Position numbers and translations under genes: made by a program
In this document: piece by piece, positions 52,871 to 60,852 of the stretch
Layout of the letters: the number at the start of each line of letters is the position of its first letter
Numbering within the stretch: the stretch's first letter is position 1
Source: Mycobacterium sp. E1747
GTDB lineage: Bacteria > Actinomycetota > Actinomycetes > Mycobacteriales > Mycobacteriaceae
Assembly: GCF_001667775.1 (NCBI RefSeq)
Contig: NZ_LZJI01000249.1
Coordinates: 57,609-121,608, forward strand
Length of the DNA stretch: 64,000 bases
Direction of reading: 5' to 3'
The notes under the pieces: generated by a model
The model's input: only the letters and a program-made list of their open reading frames with translations
Told to the model about the DNA's origin: nothing
Database searches by the model: none

Positions 52871-53040
52871 TCGAAGGGTCGTACGCGTTTTGACCCCCCG
52901 GGTCGGCGGGTAGGCCTCCATGAGCCGGTCGGAGGGCGCGATGGTGGGCACCACCGAGCCGCCGGAACGTTCGGCGTCGTCGGAGCCGCCCGAGCGTCCC
53001 GGGGCGGAGACACGAGCTTGATGAGCAGTGGAGGTCAAGG

Positions 53041-53220
53041 ATGCGCGCTGAGGAAGGCGACGAAACCGTCAAGGACTACGCCGTGGAAGGGAAACAGGCG
53101 CTCGGCAGGATCAAAGCTTCCCAACGGTCAGGGCACCGGCTCGCCGACGTGGCAAAGCGGTTCGCCCGGCTGTGGCGGGGCGATCGCGGGCCGGAAGACG
53201 GAGCCGGTACGCCGGGCTAG
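53041..53220 (+). CDS. Small basic/acidic protein, unknown
   Basis: A 59-residue ORF starting ATG 53041 after GTGGAGGTCAAGG, a good ribosome binding site. It is highly charged (MRAEEGDETVKDYAVEGKQA at the start, Arg-rich end) with no hydrophobic stretch. The TAG stop abuts the amidase stop on the other strand without overlap, as expected for a real gene. Not recognised. Confidence 0.5.
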   Translation: MRAEEGDETVKDYAVEGKQALGRIKASQRSGHRLADVAKRFARLWRGDRGPEDGAGTPG

Positions 53221-54705
53221 TTAGGCCGGTGCCGGGTATCGGTGAGCCCATGGGCTCGCTTCTTCGAGCTGGGCTGCCAACTGGAGAAGGCCGCCGTCCG
53301 CGCCGAGCCGACCCACCAACTGCACACCGAGCGGGAGCCCGGCGGCCGTCCAATGCAGCGGAACGCTGATCGCGGGGCGCCCGGTGATATTCGCGAGTTG
53401 TGTGTAGGGCACCCAGCCGAGACTCTCCTGAATCAGTTGATCGAGAATTCCGCTGTGCGCCATGATTTTTCCCGCGCGCAGCTTGCTGGCTACCCGGGCC
53501 ATCCGCTGTAGCAGGCGCGGCGTCGCCGTGGCCCCGATGCTCAGCGGCGGCGTGGCCAAGGTGGGGGTCAGCAAATAGTTGAAGCTCTCATGGAACGTGG
53601 TCAGGGAACGGATGTGGTCGTTCCGATTCTCCAGCGCCAAGATCGGCGCCAAAACGCCGGTGGCCCTGGCGAGTTCGCTGACGGCCAAGGTGTCGGCCTC
53701 GAAATCGCGATTACCGGCGCCGGTGCGTCGCTTGGCGTCCGCGACGTGGTGATGAAGCTGCGCGAACCAGATGGTGAGGAAGTCACGGGCCAGGGCGGCG
53801 TCGTCGTACGGGGGCGCCACCTCCTCGACCCGATGCCCCAGATCGCTCAGGAGGCTCGCCGCCCGTTCCACCGCCGCAACGGATTCCCGATCGGGCTCCG
53901 GGTTGATCGCTGAGGACCAGCAATACCCGATCCGCAGCGCGTCCGGTCGACGCTTGATGTGGTCGGCGAAAGTGCTTCGCGGAAGGGCGACTTCGTACGC
54001 TGCACGCGCATCACGGCCGACGATCGCGTCGCACAGCGCGGCACTGTCACGTACGGTGCGCGAAACGACGCCCTGGGTCACCATCCCGAACATCGGCTCG
54101 CCCATCTGCGGGCCGTATGGCGACAGCCCGCGGCTCAGTTTGAGGCCGACCAGCCCATTGCAGGCGGCGGGAATGCGGATCGATCCACCACCGTCGTTGG
54201 CCCCCGCGGCCGGAACGATCCCCGCCGCCACCGCCGCCCCGGACCCGCCCGAAGAGCCGCCCGGGGTGTGCGCGGTGTTCCACGGGTTGCGCGCGGGGCC
54301 CCAGTAATCGGATTCCGTCACGCCCTTGGCGCCGAACTCGGGGGTATTGGTCATCGCGAAGATCACCAGTCCCGCGTCCAGGAACCGCTCGGTGACCAAC
54401 GCGTGCTGGTCGGCCACGTCGTTGGCCAGCGACCGGGAACCGCTCGAGGTCGGAAAACCGCGGTACTCCTGAGCGAGATCTTTGATCACGAAGGGCACGC
54501 CGGCGAACGGCCCGCTGAGGTCCGGATCGGCGGCCCGCCTGTCCGCGACGTTCTCCAGCCGGCGGACGATCGCGTTCAACCGCGGATTGACCGCGTCCGC
54601 TCGTTGCCTCGCCAACGCCAGAAGTTCGGGCGCCGTGACCTGCTTGGCCGCTACCAGTTCGGCCAACGCGGTCGCGTCCAGGGACATGTACTCGTCAAGC
54701 TTCAT
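53221..54705 (-). CDS. Amidase-signature family amidase
   Basis: A 494-residue amidase-signature enzyme. The catalytic triad elements are Lys in PFVIKDLAQ (about residue 74), the glycine/serine-rich TPGGSSGGSGAAVAAG with the cis-Ser, and the nucleophile Ser in DGGGSIRIPA. It hydrolyses an amide to an acid and ammonia; members range from acylamide to Glu-tRNA amidotransferase A. With no gatB/gatC nearby it is a stand-alone amidase. Divergent from the alpha/beta hydrolase at 54761. Confidence 0.9.
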   Translation of the reverse strand: MKLDEYMSLDATALAELVAAKQVTAPELLALARQRADAVNPRLNAIVRRLENVADRRAADPDLSGPFAGVPFVIKDLAQEYRGFPTSSGSRSLANDVADQHALVTERFLDAGLVIFAMTNTPEFGAKGVTESDYWGPARNPWNTAHTPGGSSGGSGAAVAAGIVPAAGANDGGGSIRIPAACNGLVGLKLSRGLSPYGPQMGEPMFGMVTQGVVSRTVRDSAALCDAIVGRDARAAYEVALPRSTFADHIKRRPDALRIGYCWSSAINPEPDRESVAAVERAASLLSDLGHRVEEVAPPYDDAALARDFLTIWFAQLHHHVADAKRRTGAGNRDFEADTLAVSELARATGVLAPILALENRNDHIRSLTTFHESFNYLLTPTLATPPLSIGATATPRLLQRMARVASKLRAGKIMAHSGILDQLIQESLGWVPYTQLANITGRPAISVPLHWTAAGLPLGVQLVGRLGADGGLLQLAAQLEEASPWAHRYPAPA

Positions 54706-54760
54706 CGACTTCTCCTCTGGCGGCCCGCTGAATCGTATGGGAGCGGCTTAGTATCACCTG

Positions 54761-55633
54761 GTGCCGATGGCAGTCGAACCGTTTTCGATCCGGGGGCCCG
54801 GCGGCGTCCGCATCGCCGCGGACCGGCTGGGCGATCCGCGCGCGCGGGCCGTCGTGTTCCTGCACGGCGGCGGACAAACCCGCCGCTCGTGGGGCAAGGC
54901 CGCTGCCGCCGTCGCTCAGCGTGGCTGGCAAGCCGTCACCGTCGACCTGCGCGGCCACGGCGAATCCGATTGGTCCGACGAGGGCGACTACCGCGTCGTC
55001 AGCTTCGCCGGAGACGTTCAGGAGGTGCTGAGCACGCTGCCGCCCCAGCCGGTGTTGGTCGGCGCTTCTTTGGGCGGGTTCACCTCGATGCTGCTGGCGG
55101 GCGAGCTCGCGCCGGGGATCGCCAGCGCGGTCGTCTTGGTCGACATCGTGCCGAACATGGACCAGTCCGGGGCCGATCGGATACATGCCTTCATGTCCGA
55201 GCGGGTGGAATCGGGCTTCGCCTCGCTCGATGAGGTCGCCGACGCGATCGCCCAGTACAACCCTCACCGGCCGAGGCCGACCGACCTGGACGGGCTGACC
55301 ACGAACCTGCGCCGCCGCGGCGATCGCTGGTATTGGCATTGGGATCCCCAGTTCATCAGCGGGACCGCCGCCTTTCCGCCGTTCGAGGTCACCGACCCCG
55401 ATCGGATGCATGCGGCGGTCGAAGCGATCTTGCGCGGCGGCGTCCCGATGCTTCTGATTCGGGGGCAGATGAGTGACCTCGTCAGCCAGGAACGCGCCGA
55501 CGAGTTTTTGGAGCGCTTCCCGCAGGTCGAGTTCACCGATGTCCGCGGTGCGGGGCACATGGTCGCCGGCGACCGCAACGACGTTTTCGCCGACGCCGTG
55601 TTGGGGTTCCTTGGGCGGCACGTCGGCGGCTGA
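54761..55633 (+). CDS. Alpha/beta-fold hydrolase
   Basis: A 290-residue alpha/beta hydrolase with the oxyanion FLHGGGQTRRSW, the nucleophile elbow VGASLGGFTS, the acid probably in PMLLIRGQMSDLV and the catalytic His in GAGHMVAGD. A lid region lies between residues 150 and 210. The start is GTG 54761 or ATG 54767. The promoter is shared with the divergent amidase (55 bp), so an ester/amide catabolic pair is possible. Confidence 0.85.
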   Translation: MPMAVEPFSIRGPGGVRIAADRLGDPRARAVVFLHGGGQTRRSWGKAAAAVAQRGWQAVTVDLRGHGESDWSDEGDYRVVSFAGDVQEVLSTLPPQPVLVGASLGGFTSMLLAGELAPGIASAVVLVDIVPNMDQSGADRIHAFMSERVESGFASLDEVADAIAQYNPHRPRPTDLDGLTTNLRRRGDRWYWHWDPQFISGTAAFPPFEVTDPDRMHAAVEAILRGGVPMLLIRGQMSDLVSQERADEFLERFPQVEFTDVRGAGHMVAGDRNDVFADAVLGFLGRHVGG

Positions 55634-55796
55634 CCGTCGTCGAATGAGCGAAAATGGTTGCCCAGCAATGTTTCACTGATTTCTTGTCGTATACGTCAAT
55701 GCCATGCCACCCCGACGCCGGGCCGGCCGAGCCGGCCACGGAGCCGAATCCCGCTGGCGCTGTTAACATGCTGCCCGACACTTCAAGAGAGGCGGC

Positions 55797-56444
55797 GTGG
55801 CCATGCGGTGGTTGCGAGGGTTGGGCTTGGTCGGTGCTGTGGTCGTCGCCGCGACGACGTTGGTGAACCCGGCCCGAGCGGACGACGGCGTAACCCCGGG
55901 CATCAAGGTTGAAGATGAAAACAGCTCGTGCACAGCCGGTTTCGCGGCGCAGGGCAACGATGGCAGTTACTACCTGATGACCAGCGGCCACTGCGACGCC
56001 CACGATGGTTCATTGTGGACATACGGGAGTGAGGTTCCGCTCGGGAAGATCACCGCGAGCGAGAAAGAGGGAGACACGCGGGACGCCGCGATCATCCTCC
56101 TCGACCCGAGCGTGGGTGCGCCGTCGGGGGATGTCGGCGGCCGCTACGTGGTTCGGGATGTTTTGAGCCAGCAGCAGATTCGTGCGGGTATGCCGTTCTG
56201 CAAAATAGGCGCGGTTACCGGTGAAACCTGTGGTTCCGTCAAACGCGTAGAGGGTGGTGTGGTAACCGCCAGCGTGTTCAGCCTCAATGGCGACAGCGGC
56301 AGCCCGGGCTTCGTTAAGAACCCTGACGGCAGCGTAAGTGCGGTAGGCCTGCTGATGTCTTCACCGGATGGTGACGACTACACGACCGATTTCGCGCTGA
56401 TCGATCCACTGCTGGACAGGTGGGGATTACGCATTCTGCCTTGA
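55797..56444 (+). CDS. Secreted chymotrypsin-fold (S1) serine protease-like protein
   Basis: A 215-residue precursor with a signal peptide ending NPARADD, about residue 28. The mature domain has the complete S1 triad: His in YYLMTSGHCDAHDG, Asp in DTRDAAIILLD and Ser in SLNGDSGSPGFV. Cysteine pairs are placed to bridge around the His (SSCTAG/GHC) and near CKIGAVTGETC. It resembles the secreted Rv1815 group of mycobacteria. GTG 55797 follows AGAGAGGCGGC; ATG 55803 is an alternative. It opens a run of exported-protein genes. Confidence 0.84.
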   Translation: MAMRWLRGLGLVGAVVVAATTLVNPARADDGVTPGIKVEDENSSCTAGFAAQGNDGSYYLMTSGHCDAHDGSLWTYGSEVPLGKITASEKEGDTRDAAIILLDPSVGAPSGDVGGRYVVRDVLSQQQIRAGMPFCKIGAVTGETCGSVKRVEGGVVTASVFSLNGDSGSPGFVKNPDGSVSAVGLLMSSPDGDDYTTDFALIDPLLDRWGLRILP

Positions 56445-56593
56445 GAGAAAACGGACCGTCACGCACTTAACACAGCGTTTACGGCTGCCGGGTACCGGGT
56501 AACCCGCGTCCCGCGGCGTCGGTGAGGGCTCGCTACGTTGACGAAGCCAATGAGTTCTGCAGTGCGACACCAGCGACACGAAGGAGAGCGGTA

Positions 56594-57061
56594 GTGAAGC
56601 GTGGGATTGTCGTCGGCGTGGCGGGCGTGGCCGTGGTGGCCGCGGCATGCGTCGGCTGTTCGAGCAACAAGTCAAGCACCGGATCGTCGGGCTCGTCGAC
56701 GCCCTCAGCGTCCGGTCCGCAGGTCATCGTCGACGGTCAGCCGCAAAACGTCAGCGGCCAGGTGACGTGCAGCCCGTCGGGGGACAACACCACCATCGGC
56801 ATCGGCGACCCGACGGCCGGCGTCGGGGCAGTGGTCAGCAACGCCAACCCTCCCATCGTGCACTCGGTCGGGCTCGGCAGCGTCAACGGCATCACGCTCG
56901 GCTTCTCCGACGCGGCTCCCAACCAAGGGGGCAACGCCGGGGCCGCGGTGAACGGGAAGATCTACGCGATCAAGGGCACCGCGACCGGGCTCGACATGAG
57001 TAACCCGCAGCAGCCGCAACAGGTCACCAAGTCATTCGAGTTGAACGTGACATGCCCGTAG
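56594..57061 (+). CDS. LpqH (19-kDa antigen)-family lipoprotein
   Basis: A 155-residue lipoprotein. The GTG start (VKRGIVVGVAGVAVV) aligns with the start of LpqH. The lipobox region is AACVGC followed by SSNKSSTGSS, as in LpqH. The mature domain has GQVTCSPSG, PPIVHSVGLGSVNGITLG and KSFELNVTCP, all characteristic of the LpqH family. The residue at -3 of the lipobox is Cys rather than Leu/Val. LpqH of M. tuberculosis lies in another neighbourhood, so this may be a second paralogue. TLR2-active surface lipoproteins are the family precedent. Confidence 0.87.
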   Translation: MKRGIVVGVAGVAVVAAACVGCSSNKSSTGSSGSSTPSASGPQVIVDGQPQNVSGQVTCSPSGDNTTIGIGDPTAGVGAVVSNANPPIVHSVGLGSVNGITLGFSDAAPNQGGNAGAAVNGKIYAIKGTATGLDMSNPQQPQQVTKSFELNVTCP

Positions 57062-57095
57062 TGCAGGCGATCGATACCCAAGAGGGGACGCAGCT

Positions 57096-58091
57096 ATGTC
57101 TATGAAACGTGTCGTCACTGCGGCGGCGGTCGCGGCGGGGTTGAGCCTCTCCACGGTCACTTTGAACGCGGGTTCGGCCTTCGCGGCCCCGCTCGACCCG
57201 CCGCCGCCCTGCCCTGGCTGCCATGGCGGTGGTGGCGGGGGAAACCCCGGCGGCGGCGGTGGTGGAACCCCCGGTGGGCAGCAGGGCGGTCCGGGCGGGC
57301 AGCAGGGCGGTCCCGGTGGAGCGCCGGGTGGGCATGGGCAGAATCCGCCCCCGGGTGGGCAGAACAACCCGCCCCAGGGTGGGCAGAACAACCCCCCGCA
57401 GGGCGGCCAGAACAATCCGCCGCAGGGTGGGCAGAACAATCCCCCGCAGGGAAGCCAGAACAATCCGCCGCAGGGTGGGCAGAACAACCCGCCGCAGCAA
57501 GGCGGGCCGAACAACCCGCCGCAGGGCGAGCAGAACTCCCCGGGACCCAACGAGCGCGGGCAGAACCCGCAACAAAGCGGTCCGGGCAACCAGCCGGGCG
57601 ACCGAGGCCAGAACAGCCCCGGCGGACAGCCCAACGCGCCGGCGAACGAGCACAACCCGCCGCCGCAAGGCAAACAGGCCCTCAACCCGCCGAGCACCCA
57701 GCCGCCGCACCAGCCATACGTTCCACGCGGGACGTACGTCAGTGGCAACGCCCAGATCGGCGGACCCGGCGATGCGCGGACGGGGTTCAGCATCGTGGAC
57801 CACGGCGCACCGCCCCCGCCGCCCCCTCGGGGTCACGGCTGGAACGACGGTCCTGCGCCCGGCCACCCACCGCCGCATTGGGTGGGTGCGCCCCCACCCG
57901 GAGGCTGGGACGGTCCGCCGCCTCCCGGCGGCTGGAACCGACCCTGGTCCGGACCGCCGCGTGAGGTCGCCGCCGCGCAGGTCGATTTCGGGCCATTCCA
58001 GTACGACAGCTACACCGCCATCCCTGTCTTCAACTGGCAGTTCGGTGGTTGGGGCTTCTGGTACATGGGAGTTTGGGTTCCGCTCTACTGA
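57096..58091 (+). CDS. Secreted Asn/Gln/Pro/Gly-repeat protein with aromatic C-terminal module
   Basis: A 331-residue precursor with a signal peptide cleaved after GSAFA (about residue 30). The mature part opens with CPGC and Gly-rich runs. It contains tandem eight-residue repeats GGQNNPPQ (residues 87-134, six copies, then a variant to 143), followed by Pro-rich sequence. It ends in a compact 35-residue aromatic module (VDFGPFQYDSYTAIPVFN, then WQFGGWGFWYMGVWVPLY). I know no function. The repeats suggest a flexible cell-wall stalk and the aromatic end a carbohydrate- or lipid-contacting tip (inference). A strong terminator follows at 58096. Confidence 0.8.
   Translation: MSMKRVVTAAAVAAGLSLSTVTLNAGSAFAAPLDPPPPCPGCHGGGGGGNPGGGGGGTPGGQQGGPGGQQGGPGGAPGGHGQNPPPGGQNNPPQGGQNNPPQGGQNNPPQGGQNNPPQGSQNNPPQGGQNNPPQQGGPNNPPQGEQNSPGPNERGQNPQQSGPGNQPGDRGQNSPGGQPNAPANEHNPPPQGKQALNPPSTQPPHQPYVPRGTYVSGNAQIGGPGDARTGFSIVDHGAPPPPPPRGHGWNDGPAPGHPPPHWVGAPPPGGWDGPPPPGGWNRPWSGPPREVAAAQVDFGPFQYDSYTAIPVFNWQFGGWGFWYMGVWVPLY
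57354..57524 (+). repeat. 24-bp tandem repeats encoding GGQNNPPQ
   Basis: Seven contiguous 24-27-bp units within the coding region, in frame. Third-position differences between units (for example CCGCCCCAG and CCCCCGCAG) show they are not freshly expanded. Confidence 0.85.
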
Positions 58092-58095
58092 CGGT

Positions 58096-58133
58096 CCGAC
58101 GGGCGCACCCCGCTCAGGGGGTGCGCCCGTCGG
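58096..58133 (+). terminator. Strong stem-loop terminator
   Basis: CCGACGGGCGCACCCC (58096-58111) pairs perfectly over 16 bp with GGGGTGCGCCCGTCGG (58118-58133) around the loop GCTCAG. It begins 5 bp after the repeat-protein stop. There is no T-tract, as is common for mycobacterial terminators. Confidence 0.8.
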
Positions 58134-58169
58134 CGGGCGGCGATCCGGAGGCCATGGCAGGCTCCGGTA

Positions 58170-58409
58170 ATGGATGTGCGAGAGAACGTCCGCCGCGCCA
58201 TCGATGTGATGACGGCGTGGACGTCGGACAGCGGCAACGAATTCGCCTGGAACCGCCTTGTCGAGAACGTCATCGACGAGCCCGATGGCGAAATCATGCT
58301 GCTGATGGGCTTCGTCAACCTCGCTGGCGAGCTGGGGATCAAGTTGGAGAAGGCCACCGGTCAAGACGTACGGTCGCACCTGCAGGACATCGCCCTGAAG
58401 TACCTGTAG
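58170..58409 (+). CDS. Small conserved helical protein, unknown
   Basis: A 79-residue soluble acidic protein, all-helical in appearance: MDVRENVRRAIDVMTAW, NRLVENVIDEPDGEIMLLMG, HLQDIALKYL. No signal peptide or motif is seen. It ends 12 bp before the convergent lytic transglycosylase gene. Not recognised. Confidence 0.6.
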   Translation: MDVRENVRRAIDVMTAWTSDSGNEFAWNRLVENVIDEPDGEIMLLMGFVNLAGELGIKLEKATGQDVRSHLQDIALKYL

Positions 58410-58420
58410 ATCGTCGCGGG

Positions 58421-59368
58421 TTACTGCGGGTGGGTCGCCAGGTAGTCCTCGACCGGGATCGGGGACGGCGCCTCGTATCCGATCGGTAGCAACACGTCCC
58501 CGGCGGTGGTGACGTAATAAACGTCCCACCGATAGTAGGTGGGGAAGGCCGCGGGATCATTCGCGATCAGCGCGGCGTATTGGTCGACCGCCCGAACGTA
58601 TTCGTGGGCGTGGTTGTAGCCGTAGATCGCGTGGGCGGGGTCATTGGCGAAGCCGTTGGCTGCCAGAAAGCGGCCCGCCGCCATGATGCTGTCACGCGGG
58701 GAGTGGACATCACCGCCCTGGCCGTACGTGGCGAAGGTCGACGGCAAGAACTGCATGGGTCCCTGCGCGCCCGCGGTGCTGATGCCGTTGATGCTGCCGA
58801 AACGGGTCTCGACCAGGTTGATCGCGGCCAGGTAGTTCCAGCCGACCCCCGTCTCCGTTTCCGCCGCGTGGTAATCGTTCATCAGTTCGTCGGCGGGAAC
58901 CGGAGGCTCGATCCGCCAGGCCGGCAGCGTGCCCTTCGCGGGCGTCATCGCCTGAAGCTGTCGGCGGGCATCGACGTTGCGGTCGTAGACGTCGACCAGC
59001 TCCGCGGGGATGCGGGGACGCGTGACGGAGTCCCATTCGGGGTGCCGGCCGATGGCGCGATAGGCGGCCTGCTCGCGGTGCGCGGCCGCCACCATAGCCG
59101 GCTCCGGCGTCGACGGATCCCGCAGCGCGCGCTCGTCGGCGACGAGGTCGTCGGCCAGCTGAGCCGGGTCCGACGCCAGTTGGGGCTGCGCGCCAAGGGG
59201 CGGATTCGGCGCTGCCGCAACGGTTCTCGACGCAACAGGTGCCGCGGCCGCCGTGGTTGCTGAAGTGGCGACCGGCTTCGCTGTCGACACCGAGCAGCCG
59301 ACGAGTGCGAACACGACCGCAGCCAACGCCGGCGGCGCGACTGCACGATTGGAGTTCACAGTGGTCAC
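58421..59368 (-). CDS. Lytic transglycosylase (SLT-type) lipoprotein
   Basis: A 315-residue precursor with lipobox VFALVGC (about residue 25), an Ala/Pro/Thr-rich linker, and a C-terminal lysozyme-like SLT domain. The catalytic Glu is in INLVETRFGSINGIS, followed by TAGAQGPMQFLPSTFATYG and the AIYGYNHAHEYV end. It cleaves peptidoglycan glycan strands. The N-terminal Ala-rich region probably spans the periplasm. The ATG 59368 context is acceptable. Confidence 0.88.
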   Translation of the reverse strand: MTTVNSNRAVAPPALAAVVFALVGCSVSTAKPVATSATTAAAAPVASRTVAAAPNPPLGAQPQLASDPAQLADDLVADERALRDPSTPEPAMVAAAHREQAAYRAIGRHPEWDSVTRPRIPAELVDVYDRNVDARRQLQAMTPAKGTLPAWRIEPPVPADELMNDYHAAETETGVGWNYLAAINLVETRFGSINGISTAGAQGPMQFLPSTFATYGQGGDVHSPRDSIMAAGRFLAANGFANDPAHAIYGYNHAHEYVRAVDQYAALIANDPAAFPTYYRWDVYYVTTAGDVLLPIGYEAPSPIPVEDYLATHPQ

Positions 59369-59537
59369 TTCCGTCGATTGCCCTGACCAGTCTTCCGTAT
59401 GTGACAGCGTGACATCAATACGGTGGCCGGCGCGTTATCAGCCGGCCTGCCCGGGCCGGGCAACCCCTTTTCAAGTTGCGACCAGCGGCGGGCCAATTCA
59501 CACTTGAGGATCAGCTTCCCAGCAGAGTGGAAATTGC

Positions 59538-59879
59538 ATGCCTGACGCACCGGCTGAATCATTCGCGAAACGAACCGGCCGGGCTTCGGGCCGGGCGGTC
59601 GTGAGGTTCGGCCGGCGCCTCATGCGTCCGGCGATGATTGCGGCGACGATCATGGCAATGGTCGCTGTACCCGAGACGCCCCCTCAGCTGCCGCCGGGGT
59701 GCGCGATCGGTTGGACGATGGTCGGGGGTACGTTGATCTTCGTCCCCGACTGCTCGCATCGGCCGCCGGCTTCACCACCGCCACCGGACGTACCGCCGCC
59801 GGGTCCCGTCCCGCCACCGGACGGACCGCCACCGGACGGACCGCCACCGCCCGGTCCCGTCCCGCCACCGGCTGAGTAG
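59538..59879 (+). CDS. Small membrane-associated proline-rich protein
   Basis: A 113-residue protein with a basic N-terminus and a hydrophobic segment at about 28-46 (LMRPAMIAATIMAMVAV). A short domain with two cysteines follows (PPGCAIGW, FVPDCSHR) and then a 40-residue tail of PPPDGPPP/GPVPPP repeats. It may be exported with an uncleaved anchor. Not recognised. Confidence 0.6.
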   Translation: MPDAPAESFAKRTGRASGRAVVRFGRRLMRPAMIAATIMAMVAVPETPPQLPPGCAIGWTMVGGTLIFVPDCSHRPPASPPPPDVPPPGPVPPPDGPPPDGPPPPGPVPPPAE

Positions 59880-59941
59880 AGCGGCGCCGAAGTCGTTGTG
59901 CCAGAACGAGACTGACGGGCGGAAGCTTCCAGGCCGCGGAA

Positions 59942-60079
59942 TCAGGGTTGCGCCGTAGAGGGAGAATCCTTCTTGGGTCCGTCAGAGAAGATCGGATACT
60001 GCACCGGTTCGGAATCACCGGCGGCCTGCGACACGACCTCGGGCTCGTAGCGATGCGAAAAGAGATCGGATGATGTCAT
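59942..60079 (-). CDS. Small acidic protein, unknown (45 residues)
   Basis: ATG 60079 preceded by AAGAGGA at 8 nt spacing, TGA at 59942. The product starts MTSSDLFSHRYEPEVV, has GDSEPVQYPIFSDGPKKD in the middle and is rich in Ser, Pro and Glu. It has no membrane segment. Without a database match it remains a candidate, but the ribosome site and codon-third-position G/C pattern favour a real gene. Confidence 0.5.
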   Translation of the reverse strand: MTSSDLFSHRYEPEVVSQAAGDSEPVQYPIFSDGPKKDSPSTAQP

Positions 60080-60385
60080 AACCGGGGTCCTCTTGGTTTG
60101 GCTTCGGCCCGACATGAGTCTGTGGAGCGAAGGGGGATCGATTCGTAGATGCGCTCATATGCACAAGAAAATGGCTGCGGGGCAGTGCGAACATAACTGC
60201 TGCCACCAATCTACACGCCCCGGAAACCGCGCCTCTCGATATCTTCCCGGCATAGCCCTTCACGCGGGTGACGGCGACGTAGGGCTATCGGCGTCTCCGC
60301 ACCTGTCGGGAGCAAGCTGGGACCCCTCAACGCGTTGTGGGCTGGCGGGAAATCACCCACCAGCCCACTTCGGGTAGGACTCGCG
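60080..60385. other. Intergenic region downstream of cspA
   Basis: 306 bp without a convincing gene. It holds a 9-bp-stem hairpin, GTGGGCTGG (60337-60345) pairing with CCAGCCCAC (60360-60368), a likely cspA (minus) terminator. It presumably also carries the promoter of the small gene at 59942-60079. Confidence 0.5.
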
Positions 60386-60589
60386 CTAAACGGCGGTTAC
60401 TCCGACCGCCTGCGGACCCTTGGTCCCCTGCTCGATGTTGAACTCAACCCTCTGGTTTTCCTCGAGGGATCGGTAACCGCTCCCCTGGATCTCCGAGTAG
60501 TGGACGAACACATCCGCTGCGCCGCCGTCCGGAGCGATGAAGCCGAAGCCCTTTTCGCTGTTAAACCATTTCACAGTTCCCTGTGTCAT
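60386..60589 (-). CDS. cspA: Cold-shock protein CspA
   Basis: A 67-residue OB-fold RNA chaperone. The start is TQGTVKWFNSEKGFGFIAPD with RNP1 (KGFGFI) and RNP2 (VFVHYS), ending GPQAVGVTAV. ATG 60589 follows GAAGTTGAAGG; the longer frame is not needed. The start lies 263 bp from the divergent gene at 60853, leaving room for the long structured leader usual for cold-shock mRNAs. Confidence 0.95.
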   Translation of the reverse strand: MTQGTVKWFNSEKGFGFIAPDGGAADVFVHYSEIQGSGYRSLEENQRVEFNIEQGTKGPQAVGVTAV

Positions 60590-60852
60590 ACCTTCAACTT
60601 CTCTCATTTTCGAACGGATGCCGACGGGCATCCCGGGGCAGCGTAGCATGCCCGGCACCGGCCGCGCGTAATCTGATGCAGGATAAGGTTTTTCATATCG
60701 TGTGACAGCGCTGGCGGGCGAAGCCGCCGGGAGGACGCGGCGAGCTCATGGCGGTGGACTTTCGAGGGCGTTGGCGGCGGCCTGGCTGGTGCTCGGGGCG
60801 ACGCCCGTTTCCGGGACTTGTGCCATTGTCGTGACGCTCTCAGACTGGTGAT

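Noticed and set aside
57354..57524. Regular 24-bp units as a possible CRISPR array
   Set aside because: The units are contiguous without spacers, are in frame in a secreted protein and encode GGQNNPPQ; there are no cas genes.
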